A stretch of DNA of 64,000 nt from Pachyseris speciosa (lineage: Eukaryota > Cnidaria > Anthozoa > Scleractinia > Pachyseridae): contig JAEMWC010001349.1 of assembly GCA_016490735.1 (NCBI GenBank), positions 88,501 through 152,500 on the forward strand. The letters are read 5' to 3'. The position numbers and the translations under genes were made by a program. Below are positions 35,703 to 46,419 of the stretch, piece by piece (the stretch's first letter is position 1; each line of letters begins with the position of its first letter). The notes below the pieces were generated by a model. That model ran no database searches. It was not told the DNA's origin and worked only from the letters and a program-made list of their open reading frames with translations.

Positions 35703-36366
35703 GTTTACACGGCGCCGGTCGAGTTCGTTATCAGAACCAGGTCGTTTTGAAAACGCTTTCAAAAGTGGAGCGTTTTCAAAACGATACGGTTTCATTGGCC
35801 GTGTAAACGGCGAAACCGCATCGATTTAAAAACGGTTACTTATTTTGGTGCGAAATTGGCTGGCTCGCGAAGGGTAAATATGGTGAAACTCGCACGGAGT
35901 GCAGCGCTTTTTTGCACAATCACAATTTAAGTTCGCTTTTTCAGCTTTCATATATTTTACTCTCTATAAACCGAGAGGCATATCGTAATAACAGGCACAG
36001 ATGCCTTGAAATGTTTACTTTTTCGTCGATACGCTCCAGAGTATAAACGAAGAGAAAAGCAAAACGGCGATTCTGGATTTAGCCTGCGTCGCAGACGTAA
36101 CAAAACCCCGGTTAGTAACGTCGTTACTAACCGGGGTTTTGTTAAGTCTGCGACGCAAGCTATTCTGGATTCGGCCTGGGGGAACTCGTGTTTGATGGGA
36201 CAACTTTTTGGACGGTGTTATACTTCCAGAAGAATGCCTGAGAACGAGATCGCCATGACGTAAACGGTTGGATAGATTCCGTGTAAACACTTCGAAACCG
36301 TGTCGTTTTTGATGCGGTTTCGAGGTCATGAAACCGTGTCGATTGGAAACCGCGTCCGTGTAAACG
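35703..36366. mobile_element. MITE with CGTTTACACGG inverted ends, upstream of BYSL
   Basis: The left end CGTTTACACGGCGCCGG and the right end inverse (GCGTCCGTGTAAACG) match. GTGTAAAC and GAAACCG words recur inside. It is itself interrupted by the 82-bp palindrome at 36080-36161. No coding. Confidence 0.65.
36080..36161. mobile_element. 82-bp near-perfect palindrome with 10-bp target duplication
   Basis: TAGCCTGCGTCGCAGAC...GTTAGTAACG meets its own complement CGTTACTAAC...GTCTGCGACGCAAGCTA at the centre. ATTCTGGATT flanks both sides (36070-36079 and 36162-36171), a perfect 10-bp duplication. A lone half copy lies near 36618-36655. The duplication length suggests a Mutator-like enzyme. No coding capacity. 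Confidence 0.8.
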
Positions 36367-36375
36367 ATGCCTCAC

Positions 36376-36402
36376 TTACTCACTCACTCACTCACTCACT
36401 CG
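36376..36402. repeat. (CTCA)n microsatellite
   Basis: Short run of ACTC units. Confidence 0.8.
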
Positions 36403-37777
36403 ATTCTGATTAATTTATTCATTAAACCTGGATGAAACATTTCTTCTGTCCCTCCCCTGGTAAGTATTGTAATGGTCTTTCTCTCGGGGAAAACTACGCG
36501 AAATACAAGAGACGCGAACGACTTTGTACATGCTAAAAGACTTGCCAGAAAGAAACCTCTGCTAGGAGGGTCTAGCCGGACCTGTCAAGCGAACGCTTGA
36601 AAACCTACATATAGTGTCTATACCGGGGTTTTGGACTGTCTGCGACGCAGGCTAGAGGTTGCGTGCTGGCGAGAATGCATCACAACCAGTCTAGTTTGAA
36701 TAATGAGTTAGATAGACTCTCATTACTAGTCAAGTGTAGATCGCAGTAAGTGTAGCAAGATCCATCCATGAGCTGGCTCAGGGGAACCTTTGATTATTTT
36801 CGTTTTGCAAATGCGCAAATTCTCGCGAGCTTCGCGCGCGAGCCTCACACGCCGGTATTTTAATTAAGCCCGTGTGAGACGAGAGTCTCTCCCCAGTCTC
36901 ACTCTACATTTTCACCCTCGCTCCAGACCTTTCGCTTGACAAGACGTCGTATTCGACCAACGCAAAAATACGGCTGTTTTGCAGTCTACTCACAGGGCGG
37001 TGGAGTCACAACCTCACTTCCCCGAGGAAACAGAAAACAATGCTCTATTTTTCGTTTCGCGTTTCCAGCGGGAAAAGTTAAACATCGAAACGAAAATAGA
37101 GGTCGATCTAACGTCACTAGCAGGCTCTGCACTTTGTTCGGAAACTCGGGTTTGGGATATCCAAGGCTGGGACCCAGAAGTAAGCTCGAAATCCACTCGC
37201 TTCCCCTCCCGGCGGGGGGGTGAGGGCGAAGAACTCCCTATAATGGCCTATACGAGGAGGCTGCGCCCGAAAGGGTAGGGAAAGCTGTCATTTAGGTATT
37301 TAAAAGGCCTTTTCATTAAAATATTTCGAACAGACATACCTTATGACTGTACTGTTTTACTTTATTGAACGCTACATGAAAATGACTTCCTGTTTTAGGT
37401 ATACGGAAAGGGTACTATTTTTCATTGGAGGGTATACGAAAGGGGTACCTTTTCTGTCAAAAATGGAATATAAAAGGTTAATGGGTCGGACCTCGGGGGC
37501 GGAGCTTCCCCGTATTGATTTTTTTAGTATCCCCCGGGCTTCCGCTTCGCGCACAAAACGCCCTAGCCTGTTCTGTAGGCTAAAAGTACCCTTGAATTGA
37601 AACAAGTCAATCCGTCCTGGCGGTCAGATTTTTGTGGGCTGTGAAACTAAAAATAAAAAGCAAAAGACCGCCAACGATAATACTGTTTGTTTACGTAGGA
37701 TCTGCAAGAGATCTAATCAGCCAAAAAATAAACCAGAATATTACAAAAGCAAGGCTGATGTTTTGTGAGACACCATC
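36403..37777. other. Intergenic, repeats only
   Basis: Contains a half copy of the 82-bp palindrome (36618-36655) and words such as GTATACGAAAGGGGTACC (37430-37450). The GTATCCCCCGGG end-like sequence near 37530 recalls the MITE at 12.6 kb. The longest ORFs are GC-biased and show no domain. Confidence 0.4.
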
Positions 37778-38476
37778 GTGACAGTTTGGACTCCTTGCTC
37801 TCCGGGACATGTGGTGTGGCAACGAGTGTGTCGGATGGCAAGAGAGTCCAGACTAGGGACGCAAAAAAATTGGCAAGCAAAGTGCGCCATTGATGTTTAT
37901 GGTGACCACTTTGTAAATCACCCAAGTGTGACAGCAACCAGAGAGAGAACTGTCCTGTCGCCATCACCAGGCTTTTCGTTTTCCCCTACTAATTCCCAGT
38001 GCGTTGAGTTTCTGTTGAGTGACATAAACACCAGAAAGTCACCTGGCTATGACAATATCGCTCCCAGATTTCTGAGGGCCTCTGTAGCGGTTATTGCTTC
38101 ACCGCTTTCTTTTCCATTCAATAACGCTCTTGCTCAGTGTAAATATCCGTCGGCATGGAAAAAAGGAGAGATCACCCCCTTGCCTAAGAACCAGGAGGAT
38201 GACAAGGACAAAACAATGTTTCGTCCAGTTACAGTGTTACCAGCTATGAATAACATCTTTGAGAGGATTTTAGCTTCCCAGCTGCTATCATACTTTCAAG
38301 ACCTGTTTGGCGACCTCTTGTCAGCTTACCGGAAACATCACAGCTGTCTTACCACCTTACTACGACTTGTGGAGGACTGGAAGCAGAGTCGTGACTTAAT
38401 TAATTAATTAATTTAAAAACTTATAAGGCGCAAGTATCTATATAAAAATATTCAAATGCGCCATACTACTACTACA

Positions 38477-38522
<46 letters not shown>

Positions 38523-39890
38523 ATAATAATAATAATAATAATAATAAAATAACAATGATATATAGAATAAAAATCGTATTGCTAAAATTTAAAAAATACA
38601 TGTAGTCTAAGCTAAAACCAGGGGGAACTGGTGGCTATGGTTGCCATGGATCTATCGAAGACATTTGATAGTCTTCCCCATACGCTTCTCATAAAGAAAC
38701 TCCAAGCGTACGGTCTGGATCGCCACAGTTGTACCTTTCTGCAGGACTATCTTAATGAAAGGCTTCAGCGTGTCAGGATTGCGTAAGCAGACGATCAGCA
38801 GCTTTATAGCTCTGACTTTGATCATTCAACCCTGTATAATAGGTTAAATGATGAGCTCTCTATTGCGACGGAATGGTTCAAGCAAAATGGCTTAATGGCT
38901 AATCCCACGAAGTTTCAATCGTAATCACCTAGGAGATACAGATGAGGCTTTTATCTTCACCGTCGATGGTATACAAATCGAAAGGCGTGATGATATTAAC
39001 CTACTGGGTGTAAATATTGCCTCTAGGCTTACTTTTCACAAGCATGTGTCGACTATATGTAAAAAAGTAAATAATCAGCTGCAGGTTATCAAACGTTTCA
39101 GAAATCTAATTAGCGGGCCTAGCATGTTTAGGCTTTAAAATGCTTTTATTCAACCAGTCTTTTTTTTATTGTAGTGACGTATGGCACTTTTGTAGTGCGA
39201 GGGACAGGGATACGCTAGAACAAGTAAATAAACAAGCGTTAAGGGTAGTGCTTAATGATAAGGAGAACGGTTATGATGAGATGTTGCGGAAACTGGTAAT
39301 GGTAAATCTGGAACAGAGAAGGGTTCAGAACATGCTTATCGCTGTTTTTAAGTGTTTGCATGGGGCTGCCCCGTCTTATTTGAGATCGCATCTTAAGGAG
39401 CGGATGTCGGCGTACTCGCTCAGGGGCCACGCTATTTTGAAACTCCCTACTGTAAAAACAACCACTTATGGTCTCCATTCTTTTCGTTATTTTGGCGCGC
39501 ATGAGTGGAACAGGCTACCTGATGATGTCAGGCGATCGGAGACGCTGGCTGGTTTTCGGCGCGGGGTTAAGCAGTATATTTGCCAATACCGGGCATTGCT
39601 TCATTGATATACTTTTATTGAAACACTCTTATTGTTGTAACATTCCTATATTATTTCACTTGATGTATTGATTTATTTATTTTGCTAGTTAGTTAGTTAT
39701 TTGTTATCTCATTCGGAGAAACTAGTGTCATGTATGCTATATCTAAATCCGAAGAAAAATAAAGTTATGTATGTATGTATGTATGTATGTATGTATGTAT
39801 GTATGTATGTATGTATGTATGTATGTATGTATGTATGTATGTATGTATGTATGTATGTATGAAGGTAGGTAGGTAGGTAGGTAGGTATGT
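37778..39890 (+). mobile_element. CR1-like LINE, 5'-truncated and broken, with (TATG)n tail
   Basis: The RT region starts at 37778 (KSPGYDNIAPRFL, LSAYRKHHSC). It is interrupted at about 38400 by a short element with a (CTA)n/(AAT)n tract and resumes at about 38625 (VAMDLSKTFDSLPH). A stop and frame change near 38783 delete the PQG-to-YADD stretch. The tail is open from 39140 to 39607 (TTTYGLHSFRYFGAHEWNRLP). The 3' end AATAAAGTTATG is followed by about 120 bp of TATG repeats (39765-39890). Non-functional. Confidence 0.8.
38400..38620. repeat. Insertion with (CTA)n/(AAT)n tract inside the LINE
   Basis: AATTAATTAATTAA, a short body with GGCGCAAGTATCTATATAAA and its near-inverse ATGCGCC, then about 20 CTA and AAT units (38462-38545). 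It separates two halves of the LINE reverse transcriptase. Confidence 0.6.
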
Positions 39891-40329
39891 ATGTTCTTTC
39901 TTTTCGCTCCTTAACCCCACTGCGGAGCCTGGTCCCAGGCTATGTACGCAAGGAAATGAATACTTTGTAGAATACACACTTTGGACTTTATAGCTGAGCG
40001 AATTTGCAAAAACGTACCTGCTAGGTTTTCGCTTGAAGACGGGCGCAGCAAACTTGAAGGGGCTTGCCGTTAACATCTGCCATTCCAAATAGCCCAGGGA
40101 CAGTTCTAACAGTGAGTGGGTGATTGGAAGCCGTCCATCAAAAGCACAGGGCTGGGGGGGGCTCTTTTGAGACTTTGACTGCGGTTAAAGTTGCTGTCCT
40201 AATGTTAAGTGAGAGTTTCAGTTCCAGGCATACGTTGACAATTGTGTAGGTACTGAATGATAGTTTACTTTTGAGCTCCACTTCGAGCGGGCCCACTGTT
40301 AGCTTTGGGTGGGTGGCGGTCTTTTTTAG

Positions 40330-40497
40330 GATTTTGGGTATTTTCCTTTATTCCGGGTGTTAGGTTTTGGGGGTATTTTCCGTCATTCGGGGCTTTAGGA
40401 TTTGGAGTGATTTTCTGCCGTTCCGGCTTTTAGGATTCGGGGTGATTTTCCACCGTTCCGGCGTTTCAGCATTCCGCTGTTCCGGCTTTTAGGGTCG
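40330..40497. repeat. Degenerate tandem repeat, about 36-bp unit
   Basis: Four to five units built on TTAGGATT(T)GGGGTGATTTTC-CCGTTCCGGC. No coding. Confidence 0.6.
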
Positions 40498-40800
40498 CCC
40501 TGCAACATGTTGTGTTCTGGCGCTTTGAAATAGCAAATCGACCTAGCGCGCATGCCCTTGTGCAAAAATGTTTCGCTTGTTTCCCTTGTGCAACAATGTT
40601 GCGTGAAGTGGCCAAACGAGTACAACATCATGCAACATCCAAAATGTTGCACGAAAAATTTTACCGTTTTCAAATTTGAGCCAACACCATCCAACATGTT
40701 GCAACATATCGCAACACGGTGGCCAAACGTATGCAGCATGTTGTACCCAACAATGTTGCAAGATGTTGCGTTGAAATGTTGAGAGCGTTTGGCCGGGGCT
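40498..40800. repeat. AACATGTTGC-rich element
   Basis: The palindromic word GCAACATGTTGC or parts of it (ATGTTGCA, CAACATC) occurs more than ten times in both orientations within 300 bp. The outer flanks (GGTCGCCCTGCAACATG, GCGTTTGGCC) suggest a MITE. Confidence 0.6.
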
Positions 40801-41037
40801 TAATCCTTGTTTACTTCGGAAAAATCCCAGAGGGTCTACTTTATTTACTCCATGCGTGGGCTGGGCGGGTGGGCGAGATCAAATATGGACTGATAGCGGC
40901 TTCCAGTAGCACCTTCACAGGCTGACGTCCGATCTCACCCCGCAGAAGAATTGTAAATCGCTTTGAAACTATGTGATATGTGAAGTATATAAATACCGTC
41001 ATTACCATTTAAATTACCGATTTAAATTGTAACCGGT

Positions 41038-41160
41038 CAGTGTAAAACGCAGACTGCAGACTGCAAACCGGAGGTAAAATGCAGACTGAGTTTAAAATGC
41101 AGACTGTAGACTGCAGACTGCAGACCAGGGGTAAAATGCAGACTGAGGGTAAAATAAAAT
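41038..41160. repeat. GCAGACTGCAGACTG tandem repeat
   Basis: Units of GTAAAATGCAGACTG and CAGACTGCAGACTG alternate. Simple tandem repeat. Confidence 0.75.
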
Positions 41161-41487
41161 ATTAATAATAAAACACGAGTCATAAGGATAATAAAAAGAG
41201 TGTTCTTACCCGTAAAATCAAAAATGGTCATACTAATGATTATTTGAGAACGCCGAAATGTTGTTATAATTTCTCGTGTTTGGATAACCGACTGTCACCT
41301 TTCAGCAAACACCAGTTCACAAACCTCTTGATATATTAAAGTCGAGTACAAAAAGATTGAATGTCTTACACAAACTAGGCTCGATACCTACAAGTTTAGT
41401 TTGCCCTGTTGTTGTGCTCTCGTGTTTTGCTTGCCTTGTGTTACGAACAATTCCAAGGCCATTTGAAGCAACTAAGACACACGGCGC

Positions 41488-41580
41488 AGAGCTCTCAAGT
41501 CTCACGCATTGAGCGTGAGACTCACGCAAACAAATTCAATCTCACGCTCTCACGCTGAAACTATTATTTCTCACGCATGT
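41488..41580. repeat. TCTCACGC repeats
   Basis: TCTCACGC or its complement GCGTGAGA occurs about six times in 90 bp, including a small inverted pair. No coding. Confidence 0.5.
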
Positions 41581-41689
41581 AAGATTCCTTGCTGCTTTAG
41601 TGAAGTTCCTTCATAATAACGTATCTTTTATATAATTGAATCCTTGTTCGGTTTGTACTCACTTCGAACACTTTATTCTCGTGCAGAGC

Positions 41690-42185
41690 CAGCGTTTCTC
41701 TGGCCAGTGCCTCACTTTTATCAACAAGCTGCATTAGAAGCTATTTCAAAGCTTCCTTTGCAAGATGATACACTAATCCATGCTTGATTTGTGGACTTTT
41801 TTCAGAGAGAGAATACCTCTCTTGAGGATGTAGAATTCTTTCTGAATAATTATCCCACAGTTCTGCCAACTACTGCGAGGGAAACCCACCTGCTTCAAGA
41901 ATAGTTTGTGGAGTATCAGCTTCTAAGTAATGAAGAAATTCCCAAGAAGGTGTGGGATGAAGCCCAATAAAGCTTTCAAATGAGGAAAATGAAGAGAAAT
42001 CATCATCCAGTGATCTGGAGATATCTGTCATCATTGAAACTAGGAAATGGTAGCCATAAATTTGGTAGGATAAGTGATGTAGCCAAAACAGTTCTTATTC
42101 TACCACATTCAAATGAAGGTGAAGAAAGAGATTTTTCTCTTATTAGAAAACATAAAACAGCTTTCGGCCTTCTCTTCAGGTTGAC
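41690..42185 (+). pseudogene. hAT transposase C-terminal remnant
   Basis: The frame 41980-42180 contains WRYLSSLKLGNG and LILPHSNEGEERDFSLIRKHKT. This corresponds to the hAT dimerisation region, in which PHSNA-x-ER-x-FS is typical. Upstream (41830-41975) coding-like words continue in other frames with stops. The catalytic core is absent. A dead fragment. Confidence 0.6.
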
Positions 42186-42419
42186 TGTACAATAGTCTCT
42201 CTGCTTGCTATCAAAATGGTAGACTGCTTGCAGTCGGTTTTTCTCTCGAATTTCTCTCTTGAACTCTCTTGCTCACCGGGAAAAAAAATGGGTCGAGAAG
42301 GATTGGGACGAGACGGGCGGCGCGCGAGAACAAAAATCGCCCCAATCCCTTTCATATAAACCGCGTTGTTTTGCGAACGTGTTCGCGAGGATGAGAACTC
42401 GACGAGTTTCAGAGAAAAA

Positions 42420-42537
42420 AGTAGCATATCCTCCAGTCATCAAATACCGCCTCGTCCAACTTTTGTGTCTGCGTCACTACGCCCCTTGACACAAAAGTTG
42501 GACCTCGGCAGTATTTGATGACTGGAGGATATACTAC
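42420..42537. repeat. 118-bp palindrome next to the virus-like element
   Basis: AGTAGCATATCCTCCAGTCATCAAATAC on the left pairs with GTATTTGATGACTGGAGGATATACTACT on the right. Inside, CCAACTTTTGTGTC pairs with GACACAAAAGTTGG. A small loop lies near 42475. It directly adjoins the 25-bp minisatellite. Possible terminal remnant of the element to the right; unproven. Confidence 0.7.
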
Positions 42538-42790
42538 TTGGGGCATCAGGAAAGCCAAGGCAACGGGGCATCAGGCAAGCCAAGGCAACGTGGCATCAGG
42601 CAAGCCGAAGCAAGGGGCATCAGGCAAGCCAAGGCAACGGGGCATCAGGCAAGCCAAGGCAACGGGGCATCAGGAAAGCCAAGGCAACGGGGCATCAGGA
42701 AAGCCAAGGCAACGGGGCATCAGGCAAGCCAAGGAAACGGGGCATCAGGAAAGCCAAGGCAACGGGGTATCAGGCAAGCCATAGGCAAGG
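42538..42790. repeat. 25-bp minisatellite (GGGGCATCAGG-AAGCCAAGGCAAC)
   Basis: About ten units of GGGGCATCAG plus GAAAGCCAAGGCAAC, with a few variants. Because 25 is not a multiple of 3, each reading frame cycles through three peptides (GHQESQGN, GASGKPRQ, RGIRQAKAT), and all frames stay open for much of its length. Confidence 0.85.
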
Positions 42791-42810
42791 GGCATCAGGC
42801 AAGCCGAAGG

Positions 42811-43166
42811 CACAACCAACTGAACAAGCGCATCGAGAGGGCAGGCCGATGGCACAGCCAATTAAACAAGCGCGCCGAGAGGGCAAGCCGATGGCACAGC
42901 GTATTGAACAAGAGAGGCGTGGGGGTAAGCCGATGGAAACCGAGCCAACGCGAGAGCCGATGGCGCGCATGCAGGAAGAGGTTTTGAACGAACCATTTTG
43001 CGGGGAGTGCACCTCTAAAACCAAAATCACCTCAGTGGAAAATACCCCTTCTTTAAGAGGGTTGTGTTGGTCTTGCCTGAGAAATAATTTCAAAAAAAGA
43101 ACCTTTCTTGGAGATCCAAAACAATTTGATCCCAAATTTTTTGTAATCGTTCCCAAAAGTTTTTAG
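42811..43166 (+). CDS. Element protein with 14-residue repeats and zinc-ribbon-like C-x2-C pairs
   Basis: Three 42-bp repeats (42811-42936) encode AQP-x2-QARREGKPM-like basic units. These are followed by EEVLNEPF and a CGEC...CWSC pair spaced 18 residues apart, which could bind one zinc. The first ATG in frame is at 42849; the open frame extends further left into the minisatellite. The function is unknown. Arg/Lys-rich repeats with a zinc ribbon suit a nucleic-acid-binding protein. No clear homologue recognised. Confidence 0.45.
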
Positions 43167-43309
43167 CAACGAAAAGCTTGCATAAATCAATTGAAATTGG
43201 GGAAGTGGGCCAAATCGGATGATTGTGAAATATTTTTGGCACAGTGAATGGTACAAACACCCACATTTTGTGACGGTCTATTAGAGAGAAGAGAGGTGGG
43301 GTATATTTG

Positions 43310-43705
43310 ATGGAGGCGCAAGGTGAAACCTTCAGTGTGATCGAGAACAACGTTCGTCGAGCGTTGATGGGGGAGATTGAAAAGTGGTTTCTGTACAAAG
43401 AAAACAAGAATTCCATGGACTTCAAACTAATGCAATACGTGCACATGTTGCTTGGTAGTGGAGCATCCCCATAGGAGTACATTAAAAAGACAAGGGAAAC
43501 TTATTTTATTGACACATGCCTTGAGATTGCCGACAGAGCTCTTCACTCACTCCCACCAGAAGAACAGGAGTACATGAAAAAGTGGCTGACCGATGAAGGG
43601 TTTTATGACACAGGTATAAATGGATCTCATGGAGCAGATTTTCACACTCACCCTAGAGGTGCGAGTGAAAATCCGTCGCTTTCACACCCAAAATCAGTTG
43701 AATGA
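43310..43705 (+). pseudogene. Small helical element protein with one in-frame stop
   Basis: From the ATG at 43310 the frame runs 131 codons to a stop at 43703, with a single TAG at 43472-43474. The sequence is mostly helical and charged (NNVRRALMGEIEKWFLYKE, DTCLEIADRALHSLPPEEQ). Loss of one stop would leave a coherent frame, so I treat it as one gene with a nonsense mutation. No family recognised. Confidence 0.5.
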
Positions 43706-43842
43706 AAGAAAGAGAATGGGGTGGGGCCAGGTTCTCAAAGAGTTATTGGCTCCTTTATGTCATTTTATATTTCCAATTTTTTCCGACGAAGGTTAATCCT
43801 TTTGAAGAATAGTGACCCTTCAAAAAATTTATCCCCTGAAAT

Positions 43843-44166
43843 ATGGACAACACCAGAGCACAACAGCTGTGGAACTCTTTGCCTTCGCAAATGCTAGAGG
43901 CATTGCTCGTTTTAATGGAAGAGCTCGAGGACACCCTCGCAATCGGCCACACCTCTCCCGATTGGGTTGTCAAGCGCGCAAGGCCCGCTTTTTACGCGTT
44001 GTTCGAAGCCTATGTCAATTACACATTCGACAACGCGGAGGAGAAAGAGGATCCAAACGAGCCCGATTGGGAGGTTTTGGAAGCAGAAGCAGACAAGCTT
44101 GAAGAAGCAAAATACCCCGCCTCTTTCCCCGAGCACAACGACAACGGCTGTCTCGGGTGTGATTGA
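43843..44166 (+). CDS. Small acidic hypothetical protein of the element
   Basis: 107 codons, intact. The N-terminal two thirds is helical (QQLWNSLPSQMLEALLVLMEEL). A strongly acidic segment follows (NAEEKEDPNEPDWEVLEAEAD), then a short tail ending GCLGCD. No family recognised. It lies between two other small plus-strand genes of the virus-like block, which suggests a small-gene cluster. Confidence 0.5.
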   Translation: MDNTRAQQLWNSLPSQMLEALLVLMEELEDTLAIGHTSPDWVVKRARPAFYALFEAYVNYTFDNAEEKEDPNEPDWEVLEAEADKLEEAKYPASFPEHNDNGCLGCD

Positions 44167-44209
44167 TTGTTGTGTCACGCATTTGAACAAATGTTTCTCT
44201 TTGTAAGCA

Positions 44210-44776
44210 ATGATTGCTTTGTTGGTGATTCTTTTTCATTTCGAGCAAGATGAACTCGTGCACCCAATCGTCAGCGAGGTGAAACAGGAAACGGCCCACA
44301 TGGTCGACGAAATTTTTGCACAAGGTACGCCCTGTTGAAGAAAAAAAAAATTGTGTAATGGCGATGCCACAAAAAACATCGACGACCGTTTTCAAGGAGC
44401 GGTTGACAAATTGCTGGAAACATGCGACCAGATGGTTGTCCTGTTTCATCTGGAACCGCCACAGTTTTTTCGGAAGCGAAGTTGAATGTTCCCCAACACT
44501 ATTCCATTTTCTCGAGGAATCAAAAGATTTTTGGAAAATTTTCATAAAGAGTTTTGTTACATCAACTATCACGAAGTCAGTTTTAGAAAACTTAAAAACA
44601 ATCTCGACATTTTGGAAGATGTGGTAGATGAATTGAGAGAATTTGTTGTTTGGGAGACAAGGGACTGCTCAACAACACTGTCACTGATTGGAAACATAAG
44701 ACGGGTCCTGAAGAGTGTTAAAGATAGGGTGGGAAGGTGGCAGTATTACATGTTTATTCAAAACCAAGGAAATTAA
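44210..44776 (+). pseudogene. Helical hypothetical protein of the element, frameshifted
   Basis: Coding-like stretches follow one another in three frames: 44210-44338 (HFEQDELVHPIVSEVKQE), about 44345-44485 (KNIDDRFQGAVDKLLETCDQ), and 44486-44776 (RKLKNNLDILEDVVDELREF, ending FIQNQGN). Each is amphipathic helix with heptad-like spacing. The three pieces look like one gene broken by two indels, or two overlapping genes. No family recognised. The last stop meets the convergent gene to the right. Confidence 0.45.
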
Positions 44777-45412
44777 ACACCAAGCCCCAACTTCTCTTTC
44801 GTGTTGATAGCATTTCGCACCAAAGCATGCCCCCACTGTCTCTCTTTCCGCGGAATCGCATCCAAAGCTCGAACCATTTTCCTGTCAGCGGCATGCTTGC
44901 ATTTTTTTTCGTCCTTCGCCATACTTCTTTGCACGGAAATCACAACTGCTGTAATCAACATGATGCTGCATTGTCACCGCGTCGGTGGAGCCAGTCGGTT
45001 TCTGTAATACTTCAAAGATCTCACCCGTTTCAGGGTCAAAGCTCAGCTGATGATGCAAGGGCTTGTAAGGTGCGGTGTAATGGTGGCCAGGGAGGGTCCA
45101 ACCACCTTTTGGCGCAATTTATGCACATCCACACCCGTTCCACAGTAGTTGCGCAGGGTTTTCTTGGGAACATCTGCGAAACCATGGTGTTGGGGAACGG
45201 CTTTGCCGAAAGCTTTCAAAAACTTTCTGTCAGTTGCGAACTTGGGAATGAACACACCCCGCGAAACAAACCGGGGATCAAACAAGCTCCCAATACCTCT
45301 CCCATATCCCTTCCATTTTATCCAGGAGCCGTAGCTGCGGGAGCCACCCCGCCGCTTGTAGTCTGCATATTGGCGTTTGTATTCGGCCACCAGTGCCCTC
45401 CCCTCTTTTCCA
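44773..45412 (-). pseudogene. Phospholipase A2-like (parvovirus VP1-type) virion protein, broken
   Basis: Minus-strand reading from 45390: a basic, Gly/Tyr-rich N-terminal part (SRSYGSWIKWKGYGRGIGS), then a frame change near 45090 into a region with YTAPYKPL, FDPETGEI and QHHVDYSSC. A second frame change near 44940 leads into KCKHAADRKMVRALDAIP and a final GLGV. The order Ca-loop, HD-Y helix and D-R helix is that of the PLA2 domain found in parvovirus VP1 and in some Polinton-like elements. The glycine loop (normally Y-x-GPGN) and the catalytic HD (here HH) are altered, so this copy is probably inactive. Confidence 0.6.
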
Positions 45413-46045
45413 GAAATAAGTAAGTAAGTAAAACCTTTATTTGAACACGATAAGTATTTAAGCTATGCAGCTTGTGGGGTCGTGTATAAATAGATAATAT
45501 AAAAAATACATAAACAGTAACTGTAATAAAACTATAAGGTAAAATAAGACTTATGCCTTCTTGTATGTATAAACATAACATTAATATTTACAAGAAACAA
45601 GTAATTAATAATTGATGGTATTGTATAACTGCTAAAATTATAGACCTAAAAGCTCCTTTTAATGGGGAGCTATCTTCTACAGAATAAATTAGAAAAGTCA
45701 ATGTCTCTGACCAAAGTAAGTTTGTTAATCGTCCTGGAGAAACTTTTCACACTATTCGCTTTACGACACTCGATTGGCAAACGATTCCACAAAACTGGAC
45801 CTCTATAAGATATAGAATACTTTTTGATGTTCGATTTGAAAGGTGGAATTTCCAACTTAAGACTGTTCCTTAGATTATACGAGGATTGCGATTTCACAAT
45901 ATGTGTTGTCATGCAGGATGGTAAAACATTGTGGTACATCTTATAAGTTAGTTTCAGGATAGATTGCTTATAGAAAGTTCTTAGAGAAACTTCGGGGCCT
46001 TTGAAAAGTTTGGGGTCAGAGATTACACTCCACAATTTTTTGAAA
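45413..46045 (-). mobile_element. LINE 3' tail inserted in the structural gene cluster
   Basis: Minus-strand sequence encodes a LINE C-terminal tail (SQSSYNLRNSLKLEIP, YRGPVLWNRLPIECR) followed by an AT-rich 3' part ending in (TTAC)n at about 45416-45431. It interrupts the frame between the Gly-rich protein to the right and the PLA2-like protein to the left. 5' truncated, as usual for LINE copies. Confidence 0.7.
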
Positions 46046-46419
46046 TCAACGAATGGGAAGGGAACAGGGAGGCCTTTTCCATCGGGATCAGGCCTGTTGG
46101 TTTTGTAACGGATGTTGGGGCGTACCTTCGTGGAAAGCTGGTCCAGCAGCTCGCTGCCGACCTTTTCCAACACAGGAGTGGCCTTGCGCACCCCGTAGTT
46201 GATGGCCTTTTTTTGGAGAAGTTTGTTGCGAAGTGCCTCAGAAGCATAATAGCGGCCCGCCTCCAGCCCCTTTTTCGCGAGGAAAGGAATCCCATGTTGC
46301 AAAGTGAAGTCGAGCGCAGTGCCCGCAAGATCAGTCAAAACACCACCGCCCTCTGCATGAGAGGGCCCCGTCAGTTTCCCGGCAAAAAAAGGGTTTTCGT
46401 TATGCCTCAAACCAAACAC
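46046..46419 (-). CDS. Gly-rich/amphipathic structural protein, truncated by LINE insertion
   Basis: Starts at 46419 (MFGLRHNENPFFAGKLTG). A Gly-rich opening is followed by an amphipathic region (LTDLAGTALDFTLQHGIPF) and a helical stretch with RNKLLQKKAINYGVRKATP, ending near NIRYKTNRPDPDGKG. The frame then runs into the LINE tail. It resembles the N-terminal portion of virion proteins next to PLA2 domains in Polinton-like elements and may have been one gene with the PLA2-like frame to its left. Function inferred only from position and composition. Confidence 0.5.

Noticed and set aside
39765..40088. Minus-strand ORF with IHTYIHTY repeats
   Set aside because: It is the translation of the (TATG)n tail of a LINE.
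45670..46419. A single 249-residue protein
   Set aside because: The frame is an accidental fusion of a viral structural protein with the tail of an inserted LINE.
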